A stretch of DNA of 64,000 nucleotides, taken from contig NZ_PXZL01000031.1 in assembly GCF_003013405.1 (NCBI RefSeq), positions 27,844-91,843 on the forward strand, in the 5' to 3' direction. Below the pieces are notes generated by a model. That model did no database searches, was not told where the DNA came from, and was given only the letters and a program-made list of their open reading frames with translations. This document shows, one piece after another, positions 57,479 through 64,000 of this stretch. Position 1 is the first letter of the stretch. Each line of letters starts with the position of its first letter. The DNA comes from Brevibacillus formosus (GTDB lineage Bacteria > Bacillota > Bacilli > Brevibacillales > Brevibacillaceae). Both the position numbers and the translations under genes were made by a program.

Positions 57479-59485
57479 ATGAAAATGTTTTCGAAGTTAC
57501 AGACATTAATGGCGACTGCACTTGTATTTACTATGAGTGTCAGCCTTGTAAGCGGAGTTGTTTCTCCATCAAAAGTGTTCGCATCTTCTGTATCTGGGCC
57601 GGATGATCCGAGAGAGGTAGAGCAATTTGCTGATGAATTTTTTAACCGGTCCGAAATTAAGAACAACATGGCAGGAGCTGCGTTTGTAGTTGTAAAAGGA
57701 GACAAGGTCCTTTTTAAAAAAGGGTATGGATATGCGGATGTAGAGAAGAAGATTCCGGTCAATCCTGATCGCACCGTATTCCGTGTAGCGTCCGTATCCA
57801 AGGTTATTACAGCTACAGCCGTTATGCAATTGGCGGAGCAAGGAAAAATAGATTTGAACAAAGATGTATCCGCATATATGGGGGGTGCCCGGATTCCGAA
57901 TAATACAGGCACTCCTCTAACAATGGAACATCTGTTAATGAACGCCACTGGATTTGACTATGGAGACACTTCTGACTCTTCAACAACCGACTTGAAACGG
58001 GAGGTTTCTTTAAAGAAATACGTTATGGACAATCTCCCAAATGTCATTCGCAAGCCAGGAGAGTTTTACAGATATGACAACCTCGGCTTCACTATTCAAG
58101 GTTATGTTGTAGAACAAGTAGCAGGAAAACCATTTGGTGAATACGTGCAGGAACGCATCTTTAAGCCACTTGGCATGGAAAATAGTGATTTTCGACTTAC
58201 ACCATCAATAGTCAAAGAGTTGGCTGTGCCTTATAATCTTATCGGACAGCCGATCCCGACTTATGCAACGGTACCAACTGAGCTTCCTGATGGTGGAATG
58301 CTCTCAACTGGTTCTGATATGGCTAAATTCATGATTGCTCATCTCAATAAAGGAAAGCTTGGGAATGCGACGATTATGAAAGAAGAAACGGCGGCAGAAA
58401 TGCAGAGACCTCATTTTTCCGTGCATCCAAAGCTGAATAACATGGCGCTTGGTTTCGAATATTCCAACCAGCAAAATTACAATGGACATTATGTTATTGA
58501 AAAAGCAGGGGATTTACAAGGATACCATACCGGGATGTGGTTGATCCCGGAAGAAAAAGTGGGAGTATTTGTTACAGTCAATAAGGACTTCGAAATTCGT
58601 ATGCCTTTGATTGAAGCGTTTATGGATCATTACTACCCGAAAAATGAGCAGAAAAGGGGAGCGTTTGCGTTAGCGAAACAAGAACTCACCAAGTTTGAAG
58701 GGACATACAGCGATTTGCGAAACCGGATGTGGACGACTCGTATACGTGCTGAAGGCGGCAAGCTCATTGTAAAAGACCCGCTGGGAGAACATGTCCTATA
58801 TGAAGTAGAGCCACTATTATTCCAGGATGAACAAGGTATTAGAGCTGCTTTTAAGCTGAACGATCACGGAGATGTGCAGGCTTTCTATTACGATTCAAAA
58901 TCAGATAGTTGGGCAGAAAAATTGCCTGAGCCGCAACGTTATCAGGATGTGGAGAATGACCATCCATATGCGTCCTATATTTATCACCTGAGACAGATCG
59001 GTGTCTTTGCTGATATGGAAGGAGACAATCGCTTTTCGCCCGAACAACAGATAACAAAAGGAGAGTTTGTTGGCTGGTTCATCAAGTGGAGTGGCATTGC
59101 CCCATCAAAGCATAAACCGATTTACACGGATCTTTCAGGTAACAAGTATGCTCGGGAAATTCAAGCAGCTTACGAGTTAGGTTTACTAAAAGCATCTGCT
59201 GATGGCAAATTTTATCCGAACGAGCCATTGACACGTCAAGAAGCAGCAACCATCGTATGGCGTATGGCATTTGGCTATCTTCATGCAGAGCCGAAAAAAG
59301 CCAAATTGAGTGGTAGGACAGATGCTTGGGCTTTAGAGGGAGTCCATTTCGTAGTGGCAAAAGGATTATTCGGACCAGAAGTGGTGAAAGGCAGAGATGG
59401 CAGTGTCGATTATAAATCAGAGCAGCTGATGGTAAGGAAAGAAGCGGCTGCGTTACTATCTCGGTTCGCAGACCAATTATTTTAG
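57479..59485 (+). CDS. SLH-anchored serine hydrolase (beta-lactamase/PBP4*-like)
   Basis: A 668-aa exported protein. A signal peptide covers about 1-36. The class C beta-lactamase/PBP fold spans about 45-390, with the nucleophile motif S105-V-S-K108 (RVASVSKVITATAV), the second motif Y199-D-N201 (YRYDNLGFTIQGYV) and HTG in LQGYHTGMWLIPEEK as likely third motif. A beta-rich middle region (about 395-485) follows. The end (about 495-668) is three divergent SLH domains (FADMEGDNRFSPEQQITKGE, ASADGKFYPNEPLTRQEAA). It is thus a wall-bound esterase or D-Ala peptidase. The ribosome site is AAGGAGAGGAG. A two-component system starts 50 bp downstream and may be coexpressed. Confidence 0.85.
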   Translation: MKMFSKLQTLMATALVFTMSVSLVSGVVSPSKVFASSVSGPDDPREVEQFADEFFNRSEIKNNMAGAAFVVVKGDKVLFKKGYGYADVEKKIPVNPDRTVFRVASVSKVITATAVMQLAEQGKIDLNKDVSAYMGGARIPNNTGTPLTMEHLLMNATGFDYGDTSDSSTTDLKREVSLKKYVMDNLPNVIRKPGEFYRYDNLGFTIQGYVVEQVAGKPFGEYVQERIFKPLGMENSDFRLTPSIVKELAVPYNLIGQPIPTYATVPTELPDGGMLSTGSDMAKFMIAHLNKGKLGNATIMKEETAAEMQRPHFSVHPKLNNMALGFEYSNQQNYNGHYVIEKAGDLQGYHTGMWLIPEEKVGVFVTVNKDFEIRMPLIEAFMDHYYPKNEQKRGAFALAKQELTKFEGTYSDLRNRMWTTRIRAEGGKLIVKDPLGEHVLYEVEPLLFQDEQGIRAAFKLNDHGDVQAFYYDSKSDSWAEKLPEPQRYQDVENDHPYASYIYHLRQIGVFADMEGDNRFSPEQQITKGEFVGWFIKWSGIAPSKHKPIYTDLSGNKYAREIQAAYELGLLKASADGKFYPNEPLTRQEAATIVWRMAFGYLHAEPKKAKLSGRTDAWALEGVHFVVAKGLFGPEVVKGRDGSVDYKSEQLMVRKEAAALLSRFADQLF

Positions 59486-59535
59486 TGTACAACAAGCCGT
59501 GACTTCTTGTTTGTGCTTCGTTGCGACATGAGGCG

Positions 59536-60243
59536 ATGGAGGGAAATACAATCAAAACGATACTGATCATCGACGATGAAGCACAAATTCGTGAACTACT
59601 CAGTATTTATTTGAAAAATTACGGGTTTGCTACTTATGAAGCAGGTAATGGGGTTGATGCGCTGGCTGTATTCTCAAACGTGCAAATCGATCTGGTTATT
59701 GCTGATATTATGATGCCGATGATGGATGGATACGAGTTATTAAAAAAGATGCGACATATTTCCGAAGTTTCGTTTTTGTTCCTGTCCGCGAAATCGGACG
59801 ATATGGATAAAATTATTGGACTTCAGCTTGGCGCTGACGACTATGTGGGGAAGCCCTTTAACCCCATAGAAGTCGTCAGCAGAGTTCAAGCGTTATTCAG
59901 AAGAATGGATGTATTTTCCAAAGGTGAAAAGCAGAACCATGAAATCATACAAATTGGCGATGTCATGCTCGATTTGGTGAGCTGTAAGCTGTACAAAAAT
60001 GGACAGCAGAAAGAAGTGACATCGTACGAGTTCAAGATTTTATCTTTACTGATGAAGCATGCGGGGAGAGTTTTTACAAAAGCATCCATTTACGAGCATG
60101 TTTGGGGGCAGGAATACATAGGGGATGAAAACCTCATCATGGTCTATATTAGCAAACTCAGGGAGAAGATTGAGGATAATCCAAGAAAGCCAGTTTATCT
60201 TATTACGATCAGGGGGTTAGGCTACCGTTTTGAAAAAAAATGA
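59536..60243 (+). CDS. OmpR-family response regulator
   Basis: A 235-aa regulator: receiver with TILIIDDEAQIRELL, phosphoacceptor Asp in IDLVIADIMMPMMDG and K in ADDYVGKPFNPIEV; winged helix with VTSYEFKILSLLMKHAGRVF and ENLIMVYISKLREKIED. The start is uncertain. ATG 59536 is only 2 nt from GAGG; TTG 59521 has no ribosome site; and the best-placed codon after GGAGGGAAATACA is ATC 59551, which directly precedes KTILIIDDE. The gene sits between the SLH hydrolase and its kinase, with which it overlaps by 14 bp. Confidence 0.85.
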   Translation: MEGNTIKTILIIDDEAQIRELLSIYLKNYGFATYEAGNGVDALAVFSNVQIDLVIADIMMPMMDGYELLKKMRHISEVSFLFLSAKSDDMDKIIGLQLGADDYVGKPFNPIEVVSRVQALFRRMDVFSKGEKQNHEIIQIGDVMLDLVSCKLYKNGQQKEVTSYEFKILSLLMKHAGRVFTKASIYEHVWGQEYIGDENLIMVYISKLREKIEDNPRKPVYLITIRGLGYRFEKK

Positions 60244-61609
60244 GAGCATCCCCGACAAGCGGCCGTTAAAACAACTGTTTTTTCGGCACTATGTTGTGAT
60301 AAGCGGTTTGTTCTTATGCACGATTATGATTGCTCTTTTGGGGACAGACCTGTTGATGGACAACTATTTTGATAAATCGCCTGATTTGGCCCGAGTGGAC
60401 GGCAGTAAAATATACCAGTACCCTTTTAAAAAGATGGATGGTCGGTTGTTAGACGAGTACGGCGGCTGGTTCGAGATCGTAGATGAATCGGGGACAGTCA
60501 TCTATGTAAAAGGCAACAAGGAAGACAATATCATGACATATAGCGATGGAATGCTGTACGCTAAAGTGGACATACTGCGAAACGATGATTCAATTTTCTA
60601 CCATGCCTATCGAGTGCAAGGGCCAGAGGGTGAAAACTATGTTCTGTTATGGAAAATTCCTCAGCGGTTGGAAAATATATCATTGGCGCTTGGTATCTTA
60701 ACAGCGTTGTTTGTCGTTCTGTTGTTCATCGCTCTTTATTTCTATACCCGGTACTCCGTCTTGCAAATGAAGAAGCCTCTCCGGCAAATTGTAGAGGGCA
60801 TTAAAGAGATGGAAGGCTTCAATTATCAGAAGAGGCTTACATTTTCTGCTGAAATGGAATTTGCAGAAATCCGAGAAGCATTTAACGAAATGGCAGAACG
60901 ACTACAGCAGACCTCGGCAGAGAAAGAAGCGGTAGCGAACAACAAAAGAAACATGCTGCTGCATTTGTCTCATGATCTGAAAACGCCGATTACCTCCGTA
61001 TTCGGTTATTCTCAGTTGTTGCTGGATAGGCCGGAGCTAGAAGAAGAGCAAAGGCGTCAGTATGTTCAATATATTAACGACAAATCGTCTTATATGGCCC
61101 ATTTGATTCAAAATTTGTTCGAGCTGGCAAAGCTGGAAGACCAGCACGTGAGACTGGATCAAGAAAAGGTGAATATTAGTAAGTGGTTTATGCAGCTTGT
61201 TGCGGAATTTTATCCGGAGATAGAAGATAGGGGATTTCAGCTGGATGTGAAAATTCCAGAGGAGCCGCTGTTCGTCATGTTCGACAAAATGCATATGAAC
61301 CGCGTTATTACGAATTTGATCGGTAACTCACTAAAACATAATCCTCCGGGAACGCAGCTATTCGTTTCATGCGAGAAAATAGAAGCTGACGTTGTTCTGT
61401 GGTTAGGTGATAACGGTACAGGCGTTCAAGAGGATGTGAGGGAACACATTTTTGAAGAGTTCATAAAAGGGAGTAATCCTGTGAAAGATAGCACTGGACT
61501 CGGTCTAGCCATTTGTAAAAAAATTATAACGTTACATCAGGGGACCATTCATTTGGAAAGGGATCAACGGTATACGACTCTATTTAAAATAACTTTGCCT
61601 CTTGAATGA
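60230..61609 (+). CDS. Sensor histidine kinase (BaeS/VanS-like)
   Basis: A 459-aa kinase: helix near 18-40, an extracytoplasmic domain of about 105 residues, helix near 146-167, HAMP, HisKA with phospho-His in MLLHLSHDLKTPITSVFG, and HATPase_c with GNSLKHNPPGTQL, LGDNGTGVQEDVREHIF and STGLGLAICKKI. The start is TTG 60230, overlapping the regulator stop, the usual coupled design. Its 3' end overlaps the converging mini-SLH gene by 26 bp. Cell-wall or antibiotic stress is a likely signal given the neighbouring PBP-like SLH hydrolase; inference only. Confidence 0.87.
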   Translation: MKKNESIPDKRPLKQLFFRHYVVISGLFLCTIMIALLGTDLLMDNYFDKSPDLARVDGSKIYQYPFKKMDGRLLDEYGGWFEIVDESGTVIYVKGNKEDNIMTYSDGMLYAKVDILRNDDSIFYHAYRVQGPEGENYVLLWKIPQRLENISLALGILTALFVVLLFIALYFYTRYSVLQMKKPLRQIVEGIKEMEGFNYQKRLTFSAEMEFAEIREAFNEMAERLQQTSAEKEAVANNKRNMLLHLSHDLKTPITSVFGYSQLLLDRPELEEEQRRQYVQYINDKSSYMAHLIQNLFELAKLEDQHVRLDQEKVNISKWFMQLVAEFYPEIEDRGFQLDVKIPEEPLFVMFDKMHMNRVITNLIGNSLKHNPPGTQLFVSCEKIEADVVLWLGDNGTGVQEDVREHIFEEFIKGSNPVKDSTGLGLAICKKIITLHQGTIHLERDQRYTTLFKITLPLE

Positions 61610-61862
61610 GCGGTACTGTCGGACGAAGCTTATTAAACAGCTTATGAACCATAACGGTTAATTCGGCTCTGTCAATCGCCTCATTTGGCCTGAAGGCTCC
61701 ATTAGAATAGCCGCTTAATACACCTTTTTTCACCATGAAATCAACTGATTCCCGAGCCCAATGTCCATCCGGGATATCGCTGAACTGACTGGCTTGTACA
61801 GGCACGGGAGTTGAAAAAAGAATAGAAACGAAGAGAGCCAAGCATAAAATGATATTTTTCAT
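61584..61862 (-). CDS. Mini protein with a signal peptide and one SLH domain
   Basis: A 92-aa exported protein: signal peptide MKNIILCLALFVSILFS with cleavage after VQA near residue 25, then one complete SLH domain (FSDIPDGHWARESVDFMVKK, GVLSGYSNGAFRPNEAIDRA, ELTVMVHKLFNKL) and a short tail. One SLH domain alone binds wall polymer poorly; usually three are needed, so it may oligomerise or be a remnant of a larger surface protein. GGAGG lies 6 nt before ATG 61862; an ATG one codon upstream is also possible. It converges on the kinase gene and overlaps it, which is unusual. Confidence 0.7.
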   Translation of the reverse strand: MKNIILCLALFVSILFSTPVPVQASQFSDIPDGHWARESVDFMVKKGVLSGYSNGAFRPNEAIDRAELTVMVHKLFNKLRPTVPLIQEAKLF

Positions 61863-61979
61863 CATGTTCCTCCTTTTCCCTTCCCTATTGCTTAAACATT
61901 GGAGCTATACACAGACTGATGTCAGAAAGAGATGCAAATGGTATGCTGGAGGGGCAGGATTGGAGAAGGGGATGGTGTT

Positions 61980-62009
61980 ATGAAAAGGACACGCAAAATC
62001 ACCTCCTAA
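61980..62009 (+). CDS. Nine-residue leader peptide of the catA attenuator
   Basis: ATG 61980 to TAA 62009 encodes MKRTRKITS, with AAGGGG 8 nt upstream. Its last codons form the left arm of a hairpin that hides the catA ribosome site. This is the design of the inducible cat genes of Gram-positive bacteria, whose nine-residue leaders stall ribosomes in the presence of chloramphenicol and free the downstream ribosome site. The peptide ends ...KITS, close to the KISS end of the cat-86 leader as I remember it. Confidence 0.85.
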   Translation: MKRTRKITS

Positions 62010-62036
62010 AATCATGATGTTTTCGATTTTAGGAGG
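62002..62036 (+). promoter_or_regulatory. Translational attenuator hairpin of catA
   Basis: CCTCCTAAAATC (62002-62013) and GATTTTAGGAGG (62025-62036) are perfect 12-bp arms around an 11-nt loop. The right arm contains AGGAGG, the catA ribosome site, which is therefore closed until a ribosome stalls on the leader peptide. Confidence 0.9.
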
Positions 62037-62044
62037 GATATCCA

Positions 62045-62704
62045 ATGAAATTTCAGCGAATCGATCTAGATAATTGGAGCAGAAGGTCTTATTTCGAGCA
62101 TTATCTGAACCGAGTGAATTGCACCTTTAGTATGACGGCCAACATTGATATATCGGAATTGCTTCCTGCCCTACGGCAAAAGGGGATGAAGCTGTATCCG
62201 GCTTTTCTGTTTATGGTGACGAACGTTGTCAATGCGCATCGCGAATTTCGAACTTCCTTTCATACGGATGGCGAGTTGGGCTATTGGGAGAGCATGATAC
62301 CCAGCTATACTTTTTTTCACCAGGACGATCAAACTTTTTCTACGATGTGGACGGAATTCGCAGACGAGTTCCCTGTGTTTTATCAAAATTACGTAGCGGA
62401 TATGAAAAGGTACGGGGACAACAAAGGTTTTGTAGCAAAAGAACCGGAACCGCCCTATACTTTCCCGGTCTCGTGTATTCCCTGGGTTAGCTTCAGTGGA
62501 TTTAATCTGAATATTTCGGGAGATGGGCGGTATTTGCTGCCAATCATTACAAGTGGAAAGTATTTCGAGCAAGAAGGCAAAACGTTGCTGCCAGTTTCTT
62601 TGCAAGTCCATCATGCGGTTTGTGATGGATATCACGCCAGTTTGTTCATCAATGATTTGCAAAAATGGGCAACAAATTACAAGGAATGGTTAGGTGTTGA
62701 GTGA
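62045..62704 (+). CDS. catA: Type A chloramphenicol acetyltransferase
   Basis: A 219-aa trimeric-type chloramphenicol O-acetyltransferase, normal length for the family. It opens with the typical FQRIDLDNWSRRSYFEHYLN and has MKLYPAFLFMVTNVVNAHRE, RYLLPIITSGKYF and the active-site block VHHAVCDGYHASLFINDLQ with catalytic His190 and Asp194. It transfers acetyl from acetyl-CoA to the drug's 3-hydroxyl in the cytosol. The ribosome site AGGAGGG ends 7 nt before the ATG and is sequestered in the leader hairpin, so expression is expected to be drug-inducible at the level of translation. Location among chromosomal genes suggests an intrinsic resistance gene. Confidence 0.9.
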   Translation: MKFQRIDLDNWSRRSYFEHYLNRVNCTFSMTANIDISELLPALRQKGMKLYPAFLFMVTNVVNAHREFRTSFHTDGELGYWESMIPSYTFFHQDDQTFSTMWTEFADEFPVFYQNYVADMKRYGDNKGFVAKEPEPPYTFPVSCIPWVSFSGFNLNISGDGRYLLPIITSGKYFEQEGKTLLPVSLQVHHAVCDGYHASLFINDLQKWATNYKEWLGVE

Positions 62705-62785
62705 ATTGGCTCGTTTGGTATGCTTCTCCTTCCTAATCTCTTCCAATCATTTATAATAACGGTAGGAGAACTGGGAGGAGAAGGA

Positions 62786-63949
62786 ATGAACAAAGAAATG
62801 GTAGGGAAAATCTTCGGCTGTATTGTTTTGGGTGCGATCATCACGGTGATCGGAGTCGTGGCGATGGTGATGACTGCTCTGAACGCCCAGGGAAGAGTTT
62901 ATTGCCTTCTCGTCGCTGTCACGACGTTTGTTTTTATCATCTACATCATCGGCCAAATGTTCGCCCCGCAAAAGAGTCGGTTATGGAACCGAGCCCTTTT
63001 TGTCTATTTTCTCTTTTGTACGCTGCCAGTTGCAGGATATGAGATCAGCAGCTATTACCATAACAGCATTCCTGTGGTCAGTGAGGCAGAGGTCGATCTG
63101 GAACAGTATAAACCGTTTGGAGCAGGCTCCAAAATTCAAAAGCTTGATCGACCAGCGACACTGTCATTACAGTCTGATTTGCCCAAAATAGATGGGGCGA
63201 CCGCCTTGTATCCTCTTTACGCTTCCTTTGTGCAGGCTGTTTATCCAAAGAAGGATTACGACCTTTACGACAGCGAAGTCATGGTAAGCAAGACGCCAAA
63301 AGCGTACGAAAACTTACTGGATGGCAAAGTCGATGTCATCTTTGCGGCAGCTCCTTCCGAGGAGCAGCTTCTGGCAGCAAAAGAAAAAGGCGTAGAGCTG
63401 AAGCTGACGCCAATCGGAAGGGAAGCCTTTGTCTTTTTTGTTCATGCAGAGAATCCTGTTCAGGGACTCACTACCAAGCAGATTCAGGACATTTATGCGG
63501 GAGACATCATTTCCTGGGATGAAGTCGGTGGCAGCTATGAGGTCATTCGCGCCTTTCAGCGTCCAGAAAATAGCGGGAGTCAGACGATGCTGCAGAAGAT
63601 CATGGGAGATAAAGAGCTCATGACCGCACCACAAGAAGACGTGGTAACAGGAATGGGTGGAATCATCGAGCAAACAGCCAACTACAAAAATTATTCGAAT
63701 GCCATCGGTTACTCGTTCTTGTTTTATGCCACGGAGATGGTGCGAAACGGAAGCATTCGTCTGCTCGCGATTGATGGGGTAACGCCTAATAAGGAAACGA
63801 TAAAAAGCAGAGCGTATCCGTTTGCGGCGGAGTTTTACGCCGTGACAGCTGGGACAGACAATCCGAATGTAGAGAAGCTGATCGAATGGATTTTATCTCC
63901 GCAAGGACAAGAATTAGTAGAAAAAACGGGCTATATTCCGGTGAAATGA
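62786..63949 (+). CDS. PstS-like substrate-binding protein with N-terminal membrane helices
   Basis: A 387-aa protein. Instead of a lipoprotein signal it begins with three hydrophobic helices (about 8-30, 40-58, 70-88). An extracytoplasmic PstS-type (PBP_like_2) domain follows: KIDGATALYPLYASFVQAVY, SKTPKAYENLLDGKVDVIFA, GREAFVFFVHAENPVQGLTT, IQDIYAGDIISWDEVGG, and NAIGYSFLFY. PstS proteins capture phosphate, but the phosphate loop (GSGTV-type) is altered, so it may be a sensor or bind another anion. GGGAGGAGAAGG precedes ATG 62786 and TATAAT lies at 62752. No pst permease genes follow within the window. Confidence 0.78.
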   Translation: MNKEMVGKIFGCIVLGAIITVIGVVAMVMTALNAQGRVYCLLVAVTTFVFIIYIIGQMFAPQKSRLWNRALFVYFLFCTLPVAGYEISSYYHNSIPVVSEAEVDLEQYKPFGAGSKIQKLDRPATLSLQSDLPKIDGATALYPLYASFVQAVYPKKDYDLYDSEVMVSKTPKAYENLLDGKVDVIFAAAPSEEQLLAAKEKGVELKLTPIGREAFVFFVHAENPVQGLTTKQIQDIYAGDIISWDEVGGSYEVIRAFQRPENSGSQTMLQKIMGDKELMTAPQEDVVTGMGGIIEQTANYKNYSNAIGYSFLFYATEMVRNGSIRLLAIDGVTPNKETIKSRAYPFAAEFYAVTAGTDNPNVEKLIEWILSPQGQELVEKTGYIPVK

Positions 63950-63982
63950 TTAGGAGCAAGCAAAGGAGACCCTTGGGCAATT

Positions 63983-64000
63983 TGAAGTGCACCCCTTAAA
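63983..64000 (+). repeat. Possible insertion-sequence end at the window edge
   Basis: TGAAGTGCACCCC closely resembles TGAACTGCACCCC at 1873-1885 (one difference). It may be the start of an IS3-type element that continues outside the window; only 18 bases are visible. Confidence 0.3.

Overview
The window reads as a chromosomal stretch of a Gram-positive, aerobic, spore-former-type Bacillota, most likely Brevibacillus or a close relative in the Paenibacillaceae. The reasons are three SLH-domain surface proteins, strong AGGAGG ribosome sites with frequent GTG/TTG starts, LytS/LytTR signalling, many small regulator-plus-target pairs, and protein sequences of Brevibacillus character. This assignment is inference from gene content; no rRNA or other marker gene is present, and no tRNA or CRISPR array was seen.

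Layout. 1-2 kb: a decayed tyrosine-recombinase (integrase) fragment, an A/T-rich glucuronyl C5-epimerase-like gene and a palindrome resembling insertion-sequence ends. 2-6 kb: a LytS/LytTR two-component pair divergent from an MHS-family organic-acid transporter. 6-9 kb: sparsely coding, with degenerate sequence, a small secreted protein, a 29-aa membrane peptide and an ECF S-component. 9-21 kb: a run of regulator/target pairs: AraC with quinone reductase, TetR with DUF4180, MarR with an MFS pump (shared operator), AsnC with an Old Yellow Enzyme, then serine hydrolases, a Fur-boxed siderophore-binding lipoprotein, DUF4253 and CoxG-like proteins. 21-27 kb: a two-component system divergent from a small membrane protein and a membrane-fused multicopper oxidase, then a quinone-oxidoreductase-type dehydrogenase.

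27-36 kb: a lone 975-aa SF1 helicase, DegV, and an operon of an amidohydrolase and a 1032-aa GNAT protein with a very large beta-rich extension. 36-49 kb: a metallophosphatase, a tandem SGNH lipoprotein behind 22-bp iterons, a DEDDh exonuclease, a DUF418 membrane protein, a FIVAR/SLH surface protein, a WYL-NmrA-ABC exporter operon whose ATPase has an in-frame stop at the Q-loop, a TraB/GumN protein, a TerB-like protein and a DoxX/uridine-kinase pair. 48.7-52 kb: an iron-type (Fur-boxed) ECF transporter core (EcfT plus a fused double ATPase) divergent from an AraC regulator. 52-57 kb: esterase, butanediol dehydrogenase with a divergent LacI regulator, cyclase and VOC proteins. 57-64 kb: an SLH-anchored penicillin-binding-protein-like hydrolase, a two-component system, a one-SLH mini protein, a chloramphenicol acetyltransferase behind a textbook translational attenuator, and a membrane-tethered PstS-like protein.

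Most operons end in clear intrinsic terminators, many of them bidirectional between convergent genes. The strongest non-coding observations are the catA leader/attenuator, the duplicated MarR palindrome, the two Fur boxes, the amber codon in the ABC ATPase, and the 22-bp iterons.
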